The position numbers and the translations under genes were made by a program. Shown here one piece after another: positions 1 through 7,382 of a stretch of DNA of 15,549 bases; position 1 is the first letter of the stretch, and each line of letters starts with the position of its first letter. Location: positions 1 to 15,549 of the forward strand of contig JBAUID010000020.1 of assembly GCA_049680625.1 (NCBI GenBank), written 5' to 3'. Under the pieces are notes generated by a model. It ran no database searches, was not told the origin of the DNA, and saw only the letters and a list, made by a program, of their open reading frames with translations. This stretch comes from JAUIAI01 sp049680625. GTDB lineage: Bacteria; Pseudomonadota; Gammaproteobacteria; Burkholderiales; Burkholderiaceae_E.

Positions 1-116
1 AGACGCGAAGACAACAAGTACGTAGGCACTGAGATTCGGAGCGACCCCATCGGAACTGATCTGGTTTCCCTGAGTTGGTTTAACCCCCTTTCTGCAACCT
101 CCAGGATCCCGGATGT

Positions 117-515
117 GTGGGCAAAGATCCTATTCCGAACTGGATCATCTGGTACGGCGTCATTGTCATGGTTGGAGCGCCATTGGCAAATGCGGTGATG
201 ACCTTTGCCGGTACTAATCTGGGAATGGTGACCCTTGCGGACGGTTCTGAGATTGATACCGCGCTCTTCGAATACGCAGTACGAAACATTGCCGCAGCCG
301 TGATTACCGGTTACGCACTCTATAAGCGATCAGCTGCAATGCTGCTCATCATATTTTTCATGCAATTCATGACAGAAGCCGGTGATTTTCTGGACAGCCT
401 ACTCTTAGGTGAAACAGATGTTGTCGGTATAGCAAGTTTCGTCGCGATGATGATTTTTCTCGCTTTTATTCCCTACACCATAGCCATCAGAAAACTCTGG
501 CCCATGGTTCGCTAA
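117..515 (+). CDS. small four-helix inner-membrane protein, function unknown
   Basis: This 132-residue protein is strongly hydrophobic. Likely membrane segments lie at about residues 10-30, 53-70, 74-91 and 103-124, joined by short polar loops. One loop (about 41-52) is acidic, and the C-terminus is short and basic. I do not recognise the family; it resembles the many small integral membrane proteins of unknown function. The frame has a stop at 81-83 and no ATG before the first helix, so the GTG at 117 is the only plausible start, with a weak AGGA-like sequence at 103-106. The next gene follows after 37 nt on the same strand, so the two may be co-transcribed. A second frame is open from the window edge to 198 and overlaps this start, so the true 5' end could differ from the GTG given here. 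Confidence 0.6.
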   Translation: MGKDPIPNWIIWYGVIVMVGAPLANAVMTFAGTNLGMVTLADGSEIDTALFEYAVRNIAAAVITGYALYKRSAAMLLIIFFMQFMTEAGDFLDSLLLGETDVVGIASFVAMMIFLAFIPYTIAIRKLWPMVR

Positions 516-552
516 GGCGAGCCGAAATTTCAAAACAGGAACGGACAAGATA

Positions 553-1053
553 ATGAACCGAAGAAAACTTCTCAAATCATCAGCCGCCTCTGTACTGGCA
601 GCAACCCTGGCAAGTAAAGCAGGAGCACAAACGATGACCGCGGACTCTCAAGCGTCTTTTGACACTGTTATGGCCTTTATGAATGCCATGGGATCGGGGG
701 ACATGGACAAAATGTCCAGCCTCATGGCAGATGATATGGTCTGGCACAACGAGGGCGACAAGACACTCCCCTGGATTCGCGGCGACATCGCTGGTAAGGC
801 GGCAATCTTTGATTTCTTGCCTGTATTTTCATCAAATCTAAAAACCACTAAATGGGAAAACACCGATGCCTTCGCAAGCGGCAATACCGTCGCTGTTTTC
901 GGTGCAATGGCGGCAACCGCTACCAAAACCGGACATAGCACTGGAGACTTCTCGTTTGCGCTTCGCGCCAAGGTGCGGGATGGCCAACTGATTCTTTGGC
1001 ACTGGTTCGAAGACAGTTTTGCTGTTAGTCAAGCGTACCAGCGCAATAAGTAA
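553..1053 (+). CDS. exported SnoaL/NTF2-like protein with twin-arginine leader
   Basis: The 166-residue product starts with a basic n-region containing a twin arginine (NRRKLLK), an alanine-rich hydrophobic stretch and a likely cleavage site after AGA near residue 25. Export by the Tat route, or possibly Sec, is therefore likely. The mature part (about 30-160) has the layout of the SnoaL-like/NTF2-like alpha+beta cone fold: an N-terminal helix with FMNAMGSGDMDKMSSLMADD, then MVWHNEG, and a C-terminal sheet ending in ILWHWFEDSF. Proteins of this fold include isomerases, hydrolases, cyclases and non-enzymatic ligand binders, so the reaction cannot be named. It lies 37 nt after the membrane-protein gene and is followed by a stem-loop and the patatin gene. 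The Tat-like leader hints at a cofactor or pre-folding, but this is inference. Confidence 0.75.
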   Translation: MNRRKLLKSSAASVLAATLASKAGAQTMTADSQASFDTVMAFMNAMGSGDMDKMSSLMADDMVWHNEGDKTLPWIRGDIAGKAAIFDFLPVFSSNLKTTKWENTDAFASGNTVAVFGAMAATATKTGHSTGDFSFALRAKVRDGQLILWHWFEDSFAVSQAYQRNK

Positions 1054-1059
1054 GACAAG

Positions 1060-1092
1060 AATCACAGCGCCAGGTGGCGGCAGCGCGTGATT
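1060..1092 (+). terminator. stem-loop between the SnoaL-like and patatin genes
   Basis: The arms AATCAC-(A)-GCGC at 1060-1070 and GCGCGTGATT at 1083-1092 pair over 10 bp with one bulged A. The loop is 12 nt. No T-run follows, so this is at best a weak or bidirectional terminator or an mRNA-stabilising hairpin. It ends 20 nt before the patatin start codon. Confidence 0.35.
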
Positions 1093-1111
1093 GCTTCCTG
1101 AATGTGGAAAC

Positions 1112-2458
1112 ATGAAGTTGAAAGTTTCTCTACAACTTGCTGGTTTGCTTTCGTTCATCGCCATGACCGCCGGGTGCGCATCTTACGGGGTAATTGAAAA
1201 TCTGCCCATCTCAAATACAGAGACAGCAAAGGCAACGTATTCGCTAGAAACTCTGGTAGACCGCTCGAATCGCAATGAAAATTCCTTGTTGCTGGCGTTC
1301 TCCGGTGGCGGAACGCGAGCTGCGGCCCTCGCATATGGCGTATTGCAGGGGCTGCGCGACACGCCGATCGTGGTGAATGCCCAGGTGGAGCGACTGCTTG
1401 ATGAAGTAGACACGATTAGTTCAGTGTCCGGGGGCAGCTTTACCGCCGCCTACTACGGGTTGCACGGTGACGGGATCTTCACCGACTTCGAGCAGACTTT
1501 CCTGCGGCGAAATGTTCAAGCGTCACTGCTGCGCGGTTTGTTCAATCCGTTGGAATGGTTTTCCTCAACGGGTCGAACGGAACTGGCAGTGCAGTATTAC
1601 GAGGACTTGGTATTCCGAGGGGCAACATTCGCCGACCTACTGAAACGCGATGGTCCAATGATCCTGATAAACGCGTCTGACCTTGGTTACGGCGCTCGGT
1701 TTACTTTCATTCAGGAGTACTTCGATCTATTGTGCTCGGACCTGCTGAGCTTCCCGGTCTCCCGAGCGGTAACTGCCTCATCGGCAGTGCCTCTTGTTTT
1801 CAATCCAGTAGTTGTAAAAAACCACCAGGGATGCAGAGCAAAAATTCCTGACTGGTTGATCGATCTGAAACGTCGAACAGTTGATGATGACGAGTTGCAG
1901 ATGGCTATCCATGGACTGGAATCTCTCCTTGAAAAAGACAAGCGCAAATATGTCCACTTTGTAGACGGCGGAATCACGGACAATCTTGGCTTGCGGGCAA
2001 TTTACGATTTGGTGAGGCTAAATGGCGGTCCGAATGCAATGCTCGATCGCCTGGGCCGCTCGCTGCCCAAAAGACTAATCCTGCTCTCGGTCAATGCATC
2101 AACATCACCGGAGCCCGCAATGGACAAGACCAATCGCCAACCCTCGTTGGCCGAGGCCGCCAATGCGATGAGCGATGTTCAGCTGCATCGCTACAACGCG
2201 GCAACCATGAACCTGATGCGAAAAAGCTTAAAGCAGTGGGCCAAGGAAATGTCCAGACCCGGTTTGCCGGTCGAATCGTACTTTATCGACCTGAGCTTTC
2301 GGTCGGTAAAGTTGGAACAAGACAGATCACTATTGAATTTGACGCCAACCAGTTTTTCGCTCACAAACGAGCAAGTCGACCGACTAATAGCTACCGGACG
2401 GGAACTACTAATATCGCACCCGGAATTTCAGCGGCTACTGACCGATATGAAGCCATAA
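1112..2458 (+). CDS. patatin-like phospholipase, predicted lipoprotein
   Basis: The 448-residue protein is a serine lipid acyl hydrolase of the patatin family, expected to cleave phospholipid or other lipid esters. It has a lipoprotein signal peptide with lipobox TAGC, giving lipidated Cys22. The residue after it is Ala, so outer-membrane sorting is likely. The oxyanion-hole motif FSGGGTR lies at about 63-69. The nucleophile is Ser106 in SSVSGGS, where the first Gly of GxSxG is Ser, as seen in some bacterial members. The dyad Asp285 is in VDGGITDNLG. All catalytic elements are present and the length is normal for lipoprotein patatins. I chose the ATG at 1112 because it directly precedes the signal peptide; an upstream TTG at 1091 would add seven residues without a better ribosome site. 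The stop codon lies 11 bp before the IS6 remnant, so the insertion did not damage the gene. Confidence 0.85.
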   Translation: MKLKVSLQLAGLLSFIAMTAGCASYGVIENLPISNTETAKATYSLETLVDRSNRNENSLLLAFSGGGTRAAALAYGVLQGLRDTPIVVNAQVERLLDEVDTISSVSGGSFTAAYYGLHGDGIFTDFEQTFLRRNVQASLLRGLFNPLEWFSSTGRTELAVQYYEDLVFRGATFADLLKRDGPMILINASDLGYGARFTFIQEYFDLLCSDLLSFPVSRAVTASSAVPLVFNPVVVKNHQGCRAKIPDWLIDLKRRTVDDDELQMAIHGLESLLEKDKRKYVHFVDGGITDNLGLRAIYDLVRLNGGPNAMLDRLGRSLPKRLILLSVNASTSPEPAMDKTNRQPSLAEAANAMSDVQLHRYNAATMNLMRKSLKQWAKEMSRPGLPVESYFIDLSFRSVKLEQDRSLLNLTPTSFSLTNEQVDRLIATGRELLISHPEFQRLLTDMKP

Positions 2459-2509
2459 ATCGGCCAAACGGCATTGTCACCTTGACCGAGCTTATGGAAA
2501 GGTAGCGGT

Positions 2510-3027
2510 ATGAACAAAGCTAATCGCTACCACGGTTACCGTTTTCCAGCTGAAGTCATCAGCACGGCTGTTTGGCATTACCACCGGTTCTCCCTGAGTT
2601 TTCGAGACGTTGAAGATCTTCTAGCGCAACGCGGAGTGACCGTTTCATATGAATCGGTTCGTCGTTGGTTCCTGAAGTTCGGTCCGATGTGTCAGCGCAC
2701 GTTGAAACGCCGTGAATCCAAGGGCGCCGATCGGTGGCATGCCGATGAGGTTTTTATAAAAATAAATGGTGAACATTTCTACCTTTGGCGCGCAGTTGAC
2801 CAAGATGGTGACATCCTTGTACAACGTCGCCGCAATCGCGTGGCCGCGGAACGATTGAACGACAGATGCATCGATTCAAGTCCGCCGAACAGGCGCAATG
2901 TTTTCTTTCTCTGCATGCCAGAGTGAACAACTTGTTTCGATTCGGAAGACATTTAGTCAGAGCAGAGAATCATCGGCTGCTTCGTAATCGAGCGTTTTCC
3001 ACTTGGTCTGAGATTACTTGCGTCTAG
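2510..3027 (+). pseudogene. IS6-family transposase with central deletion and frameshift
   Basis: The first 115 codons give a good IS6-type N-terminus: HTH region with FRDVEDLLAQRGVTVSYESV, then WHADEVFIKINGEHFYLWRAVD, which carries the first DDE Asp. The frame then runs into unrelated residues and stops at 2926. From 2857 another frame continues the family C-terminus with ERQMHRFKSAEQAQ, then NNLFRFGRHLVRAENHR, and ends at the TAG at 3025-3027. The second catalytic Asp (VTDKLRSY-type motif) and the catalytic Glu are missing, so the enzyme is inactive. The junction lies in GAACGA-TT-GAACGA (2849-2862). The first copy encodes the ER after AAE and the second encodes the ER of ERQM, which suggests a deletion between short repeats with a frame change. 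Confidence 0.85.
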
Positions 3028-3030
3028 AGC

Positions 3031-3050
3031 ACATGGCGAGCCATGTTTTT
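3031..3050 (+). terminator. hairpin with T-run at the IS6 right end
   Basis: ACATGG (3031-3036) and CCATGT (3041-3046) form a perfect 6-bp stem with loop CGAG, followed by five T residues (3046-3050). It sits 4 nt after the remnant transposase stop codon. The form fits a short Rho-independent terminator that ends transposase transcription before the IS boundary. Confidence 0.5.
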
Positions 3051-3156
3051 GCCGACTAAACAAAGCAACGTGACAATGTCTTCCTGATTCATCCCTTGCC
3101 TCAACGCGTGCTTTAACGCCAAGAAGAAAGCGCAGGAATGGCCTTCGACTATTTAT

Positions 3157-3190
3157 ATTGTGTCCAATTGTATTTATTGCTATTGTATTG
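3157..3190 (+). promoter_or_regulatory. AT-rich candidate promoter/operator of the OhrR-like gene
   Basis: An AT-rich patch contains three direct copies of ATTGT(A/G), at 3157, 3167 and 3182, and the palindrome CAATTG at 3165-3170. OhrR operators of other bacteria are built from AATTGTA half-sites; the copy at 3166-3172 matches that half-site exactly, but no full inverted repeat is present. A poor sigma70-like pair (TTGTGT at 3158, TATTGT at 3181, 17-nt gap) would place transcription start close to the ATG at 3194. Confidence 0.3.
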
Positions 3191-3193
3191 CTC

Positions 3194-3667
3194 ATGCATC
3201 AAAAACAACAAAAAACCGGTTCCCCCGAAAACCGCCTCATCCTGGAGCGACAGCTCTGCTTTGCCCTGTATTCCACATCGTTAGCCATGACCAAACTCTA
3301 CCGCCCGTTGCTGGACCCTCTGGGGCTGACCTATCCGCAATACCTGGTGATGCTGGTGCTTTGGGAGCAGGACGGTATAACGATCTCCGACCTCGGTGAT
3401 CGCCTGACACTCGATTCGGGCACGCTCACACCCCTGGTGAAACGCCTGGAGAAACTCGCGCTGATCAAGCGGCAACGCGATCCGGAAGATGAGCGACGGG
3501 TACGGGTATCACTAACAAAGCAGGGCCGTAACCTTCGTCAGCGGGCCGACTCGATTCCCGCGGCTGCGGGTGCCGCCACCGGATGCAGCTTCAAGGATCT
3601 GGATGATTTGACGGCAAAGATCACAGACCTCCGAAGATGCATGGCCTTGCAAAAGGAGATCTCATGA
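3194..3667 (+). CDS. MarR-family, OhrR-type peroxide-sensing regulator
   Basis: The 157-residue protein is a winged-helix MarR repressor of the OhrR branch, which senses organic hydroperoxides by oxidising an N-terminal cysteine. From the ATG at 3194, Cys22 lies in LERQLCFALYS. Tyr36 and Tyr47, which in Xanthomonas OhrR hydrogen-bond to the sensing cysteine, fall at the same numbers. A second cysteine, Cys131, could be the resolving residue of a two-cysteine OhrR. The wing helix region is GITISDLGDRLTLDSGTLTP followed by LVKRLE and DPEDERRVRVSLT. An in-frame TTG at 3158 would extend it by 12 residues, but this would misalign Cys22. No good ribosome site precedes 3194. No ohr gene is in the window; the downstream genes encode catabolic-type enzymes, so its target may be that operon. 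The stop codon overlaps an ATG (3664) that opens only a 21-codon frame. Confidence 0.85.
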   Translation: MHQKQQKTGSPENRLILERQLCFALYSTSLAMTKLYRPLLDPLGLTYPQYLVMLVLWEQDGITISDLGDRLTLDSGTLTPLVKRLEKLALIKRQRDPEDERRVRVSLTKQGRNLRQRADSIPAAAGAATGCSFKDLDDLTAKITDLRRCMALQKEIS

Positions 3668-3698
3668 CATCAGTTCAGTCTTCCAAGGCGATCCAGCA

Positions 3699-4316
3699 AT
3701 GCGAGCCAATAAGAATTCACCACTGACGCTTGGTCAGGTCCTGACCGCACACGCGCGAATGGCACCGCTTCAGATCGGGGTCCGGGACCTCGACCGCGCA
3801 CCGGTACTTGTTTTGTCGGGCTGTCCGCCGCGGGGTCAATCGAACCACGGTGCATTACAGGACCTGCCCCATGCCGAAATCGCACGACCGGTTACTCGGT
3901 ACTCGCGCACCTTGAGTGAACCGACACTAGTACTGCCGCAACTGGATGAGGCTGTTTCTTGCGCACTTGGCCACGGTGGAGAGCCAGGCCCTGTGTGTAC
4001 CGACATTCCCACCGATACACTAGATCAATCCGACAACCACGGTGAAGTGGTGGGTACCCGGTTACAGTTTGCAAACCACGCACAAATGGCAGCGGCATTT
4101 GGCATGCACGCGGAAAGAGTCAATCGCGTAGACGATTTGCCCGGTGCAATTAAACGTGCATTGGCTAACCGGCCCAGCCTTCTGGATGTCGTGGTTTCAC
4201 CCGATGCGCGTTCGTCGGACGGTAAAACCGGGCTGGCCTGGGTGCCCGATCTGCAACCTCTTGACGCATGGAACGAGGCTGAACGCCAATGGCGCGCCGG
4301 GCACGGGGGAGGCTGA
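3699..4316 (+). pseudogene. chimeric remnant: acyl-CoA ligase N-terminus joined to pieces of a ThDP-dependent enzyme
   Basis: The open frame of 205 codons combines three pieces. Residues 1-34 (SPLTLGQVLTAHARM, then GVRDLDRA) match the start of AMP-forming acyl-CoA ligases. Residues 34-108 (APVLVLSG, ALQDLPHAEIARPVTRYS, GHGGEPGPV) match the central domain of acetolactate-synthase-like ThDP enzymes. Residues 109-205 (DNHGEVVGTR, AAFGMHAERV, ALANRPSLLDVVV, GLAWVPDLQ) match the C-terminal end of the ThDP-binding domain of the same type of enzyme. The N-terminal pyrimidine-binding domain and the GDG-type cofactor motif are absent, as is nearly all of the ligase, so neither reaction is possible. 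The frame stays open over both junctions and stops 1 nt before the GMC start codon, so it may still be translated and couple translation to that gene. Family assignments are from memory of conserved phrases. Confidence 0.7.
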
Positions 4317-4317
4317 C

Positions 4318-5958
4318 ATGCAGAACTCGGAACCTAAACGATCCTTCGACTACATCATCATTGGTGCCGGCTCGGCCGGTTGCGTACTGGCCAACCGCCT
4401 GACCGAGGATACGACGAACAAGGTGCTATTGCTAGAAGCGGGTCATTGGGACAAAGACCCGCTAATACACGTACCAATGGGTCTGGCCAGGGTTTTCGGA
4501 GAGCGTCTGCACGACTGGGGATACTTCACCGAACCCGAACCACACATGGACGGTCGCAAGATCGAGTGCGCGCGCGGGCGAGTCATTGGTGGCTCTTCCT
4601 CGGTTAACGCCATGGCCTATGTGCGAGGCCACCGGGAAGACTATGACCGCTGGCATCGTAATGGCTGCGACGGTTGGTCCTACGCCGACGTACTGCCCTA
4701 CTTCAAGCGATCTGAAACCTGGGAGGGGGAAGCCAGCGAATTCCGTGGTGACACTGGGCCGCTCACCGTTCGAAACTCAACCTACTCTGACCCAGTGTTC
4801 GAAGCGATCGAGCAGGCCATTGTCGATGCCGGGCATCCGGTGTCCCGGGACAGTAACGGCCGGGAGCAACACGGGTTCAACCGCATGCAGCAAACGATTC
4901 GCAATGGTCGGCGCTGTAGCGCGGCTGTAGCCTACCTGCGCCCTGCGCTCAAGCGACCCAATCTTGTGGTGGAGACTGGCGCATTGGTTGAACGAATCGG
5001 GATCAACAACGGAAAAGCCGAGAGCGTTACATACCAGCGCGGTGGCAATACGCAAACCGTTTGGGCAAGCCGCGAAATTGTTCTGAGCGGTGGCGTAATC
5101 AACTCGCCCCAGGTGCTGATGCTGTCGGGCATTGGGCCCGCAGATCACCTCAACGAGCACGGCATCAAGGTTGTTGCAGACTTGCCTGGTGTTGGACAGA
5201 ACCTGCAGGACCACTTATCCGGCATTATCGAACACCGGCGACAACCTAACGGCCCGCTGCCAGGTGCACTTCGATACGACCGAATTGCCTTCAGTATGGC
5301 CAACGCCTACCTGCGCGGTCGCGGTATCGCCACCGACATTCCCCTCGGTGTCCATGCGTTCCTGAAATCAAGCCCTACAGAAGCTATCCCTGATCTGCAA
5401 CTGCTGATCATGTGCGCGTCACCAAAGGCGGCCGCCTGGTTACCGGGGATTGGCTTTCCAGGAACGGATGGCGTTGTTTTCAGGCCGGTGTTACTTCGCC
5501 CGGCGAGCCGTGGCGAGGTTCGACTCCGATCGGCCAAACCGGACGAAGCGGTTCGCATACATCAGAACTTCCTTGAATCTGTCGTGGATATCGAAAAGAT
5601 GCGGGACTGCTTCAAAACGGTTCGTGAGATTGCGCTGCGGGAACCCTTGAAACGATTGGGCCTGAAAGAGATCGGCCCGGGGCCCGGCATTCAAGCCGAT
5701 TCGGATATCGATGCTCACATCCGCGCAACCTCGGCCACCGCGCACCATCCCGCCGGCACCTGCAAGATGGGAACGGACGACCTGTCGGTTGTCGATCCAA
5801 ACCTGCGGGTACGAGGTATCGACGGCCTGCGGGTTGTAGACGCCTCGGTCATGCCAGACCTTGTCGGCGGCAACATCAATGCGCCGGTAATGATGATTGC
5901 CGAACGCGCCAGTGACCTATTGCTCGGCCGCCAGCCGTTGCGCCCAGCTACGCCGTAG
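4318..5958 (+). CDS. GMC-family FAD-dependent alcohol dehydrogenase/oxidase
   Basis: The 546-residue protein has all the landmarks of glucose-methanol-choline oxidoreductases. The FAD-binding GAGSAG lies at 16-21, GMC signature 1 at about 88-105 (RVIGGSSSVNAMAYVRGH) and signature 2 at about 257-275 (GGVINSPQVLMLSGIGP). The catalytic base is His477 in HHPAGTCKMG, and its partner is Asn521 in GGNINAPV. The His/Asn pair is the choline-dehydrogenase-like version. Expected reaction: oxidation of a primary alcohol to an aldehyde, with electrons passed to a quinone or other acceptor. The substrate is unknown. It has no signal peptide and is cytoplasmic or membrane-associated. The ATG at 4318 was chosen because GGGGGAGG at about 4305-4312 is a strong ribosome site and the FAD motif follows at normal distance; an upstream ATG at 4144 lies inside the remnant gene. 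The gene is intact. Confidence 0.9.
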   Translation: MQNSEPKRSFDYIIIGAGSAGCVLANRLTEDTTNKVLLLEAGHWDKDPLIHVPMGLARVFGERLHDWGYFTEPEPHMDGRKIECARGRVIGGSSSVNAMAYVRGHREDYDRWHRNGCDGWSYADVLPYFKRSETWEGEASEFRGDTGPLTVRNSTYSDPVFEAIEQAIVDAGHPVSRDSNGREQHGFNRMQQTIRNGRRCSAAVAYLRPALKRPNLVVETGALVERIGINNGKAESVTYQRGGNTQTVWASREIVLSGGVINSPQVLMLSGIGPADHLNEHGIKVVADLPGVGQNLQDHLSGIIEHRRQPNGPLPGALRYDRIAFSMANAYLRGRGIATDIPLGVHAFLKSSPTEAIPDLQLLIMCASPKAAAWLPGIGFPGTDGVVFRPVLLRPASRGEVRLRSAKPDEAVRIHQNFLESVVDIEKMRDCFKTVREIALREPLKRLGLKEIGPGPGIQADSDIDAHIRATSATAHHPAGTCKMGTDDLSVVDPNLRVRGIDGLRVVDASVMPDLVGGNINAPVMMIAERASDLLLGRQPLRPATP

Positions 5959-6008
5959 TGCCACGGCCATGCTGAAGAACTGCCTGATTACAACCAAGGA
6001 GACTCGAA

Positions 6009-6932
6009 ATGTCAGAAATAACACTTCATCACTACGAACTGTCGCCATTCTCTGAAAAAGTCCGGACCGCCTTCGGCTACAAAGGTCTCTCATGGCGTTC
6101 GGCCGACGTGGCGCCGGTACCGCCGCGCCCACTGCTGTCCGCACTCACCGGCGGTTATCGCCGTATTCCGGTCATGCAGATTGGCGCCGATGTGTATTGC
6201 GATACGAACGTTATCCTGGCAGCGCTCGACAGGCTGTACCCGGAACCCAGTCTCTACCCTCCTGGCAGTGAAGGCGTAGCACGCGGCGTGGGTTTTGCCT
6301 GGGAACGACAAATGTGGATTCCCACGATTGGCGTGCTCGTTCACTTCATTGGCGAACACCTGCCACCCGAGTTCATCAAGGACCGTAAAGAAGGTTATCT
6401 TGGTATTGATATTTCCAAGGAGGCCATGGCGCCACAATTGCCAGTGCACTTGCAATTTGTACGGGCCCAGCTCGACTGGCTCAAGCAGGCACTGTCGCAA
6501 CGTCCCTACTTGTTTGGGGACAAGTTAAGCGCAGCCGATCTCGCTTGCTGGCAAACGATTTTCCTGTTGCGAAAGAATTGCCCACCAGAAGTCGACGCAC
6601 TCCTCGGCCTGGCCTCACTGACCGCTTGGTACGACAAGATCGCGAGTATTGGTCATGGCACGCATACGCCGATCAGTTCCGAAGATGCACTCGCACAAGC
6701 CAAGTCAGCGACCCCGCTACCGGTGACTCATATTGAAGCCAATGCAGACCCAGATGGGGTTCAATCCGGGCAAACCGTTGTTGTCACACCGGACGATAAC
6801 GCCCGTGTGCCAGTAGAAGGAACCTTGGTTGCTGCTGACAGTTCAGAAATTATTGTTCGCTGCACCAACCCAGAGGCTGGCGATATTCACATCCATTTTC
6901 CAAGGCTCGGCTTCACCATTGCGGCCTCTTAA
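6009..6932 (+). CDS. glutathione S-transferase family protein with C-terminal beta-rich extension
   Basis: The 307-residue protein begins with a thioredoxin-like GST N-domain: LHHYELSPFSEKVR (Ser12/Ser15 possible thiol-activating residues), cis-Pro54 in RRIPVM, and Asp65-Thr66 where the glutathione gamma-glutamyl contact lies. The all-helical C-domain covers about 85-225 and includes LSAADLACWQTIF. Residues from about 240 to 307 are not part of a normal GST. They contain GQTVVVTPDD, PVEGTLVAADSSEIIVR and DIHIHFPRLGF, which look like a small beta-barrel or sheet. The start has a strong AAGGAG ribosome site 8 nt upstream. It lies 50 nt after the GMC gene and 27 nt before the SnoaL-like gene, so the three are probably one transcript. 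A glutathione-dependent step in the same pathway is likely, but the substrate is unknown. Confidence 0.85.
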   Translation: MSEITLHHYELSPFSEKVRTAFGYKGLSWRSADVAPVPPRPLLSALTGGYRRIPVMQIGADVYCDTNVILAALDRLYPEPSLYPPGSEGVARGVGFAWERQMWIPTIGVLVHFIGEHLPPEFIKDRKEGYLGIDISKEAMAPQLPVHLQFVRAQLDWLKQALSQRPYLFGDKLSAADLACWQTIFLLRKNCPPEVDALLGLASLTAWYDKIASIGHGTHTPISSEDALAQAKSATPLPVTHIEANADPDGVQSGQTVVVTPDDNARVPVEGTLVAADSSEIIVRCTNPEAGDIHIHFPRLGFTIAAS

Positions 6933-6959
6933 ATCATTCGATCAGAAAGGAGAACTGAC

Positions 6960-7382
6960 ATGTCTGTTTTAGAAGACAACAAGCAATTGACACGCGACTA
7001 CTTCCAGGCGTTTCTCAAAGGCGATAGCGAATGGATGAACAAGCATATTTCGCCTAATTTTGTTCGTCATGATCCCGGGCTACCATTCGAAGTCAAGGGT
7101 CCCGAAGGTGTCTTGCAACTACATGATGCACTCATGCCGGCGTTTCCCGACATGGAATTGCCGCTCGAAGACTTTGTCGCCGAAGGAGAAAAGGTACTGG
7201 TTCGCTTGCGCGTCAAGGGAACACATACCGGCGCGTTCGGTGATCTCCAGGCCACCGGAAAAACCATCGATATTGGTGTTCTCGACCTCTTTCAGATTCG
7301 CGATGGCGTACTGATTGAGCATTGGGCGCTACTCGACAACCTGGGAATGCTCAAGCAACTCGGTGCAATAGACGTGCCCTGA
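6960..7382 (+). CDS. SnoaL-like polyketide cyclase/ester-cyclase family protein
   Basis: The 140-residue protein has the SnoaL-like pattern: an N-terminal helix (LTRDYFQAFLKGD), NFVRHDPGLP, the FPDMELPLEDFVAEGEKVLVRLRV strand region, GTHTGAFGDLQATGKTI and a C-terminal DLFQIRDGVLIEHWALLD. This order is typical of small ester-cyclase or limonene-epoxide-hydrolase-like proteins. It is cytoplasmic with no leader, unlike the SnoaL-like protein at 553-1053. A strong AAAGGAG ribosome site precedes the ATG, 27 nt after the GST stop. It is the last intact gene of this cluster; the sequence after its stop is scrambled. A role in converting an intermediate from the GMC and GST steps is inference only. 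Confidence 0.85.
   Translation: MSVLEDNKQLTRDYFQAFLKGDSEWMNKHISPNFVRHDPGLPFEVKGPEGVLQLHDALMPAFPDMELPLEDFVAEGEKVLVRLRVKGTHTGAFGDLQATGKTIDIGVLDLFQIRDGVLIEHWALLDNLGMLKQLGAIDVP

Larger units (their letters stand above)
2470..3080 (+). mobile_element. internally deleted IS6-family insertion sequence
   Basis: The element is bounded by candidate terminal inverted repeats. The left end reads GGCATTGTCACCTTG at 2470-2484, and the right end read inward from 3080 is GACATTGTCACGTTG, a match of 13/15. Between them lies a disrupted IS6-type transposase gene and a terminator-like hairpin. At about 611 bp it is roughly 200 bp shorter than a typical IS6-family element, in line with the missing transposase core. 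No 8-bp target duplication is visible (GGCCAAAC on the left, TTCCTGAT on the right). The copy may therefore be a product of replicon fusion or deletion, or the flanks may have drifted. Confidence 0.75.

Noticed and set aside
1..198. Plus-strand frame open from the window edge to the TGA at 196-198
   Set aside because: It could be the 3' end of a gene cut by the window, but it overlaps the membrane-protein gene by about 80 nt and I recognise no family. It is too short to support.
2462..3088. 8-bp target duplication around the first IS6 element
   Set aside because: The flanking octamers GGCCAAAC and TTCCTGAT do not match, so no duplication can be claimed.
3158..3193. TTG start extending the OhrR-like protein by 12 residues
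   Set aside because: The ATG at 3194 places Cys22, Tyr36 and Tyr47 at the family positions, and the TTG lies inside the likely promoter.
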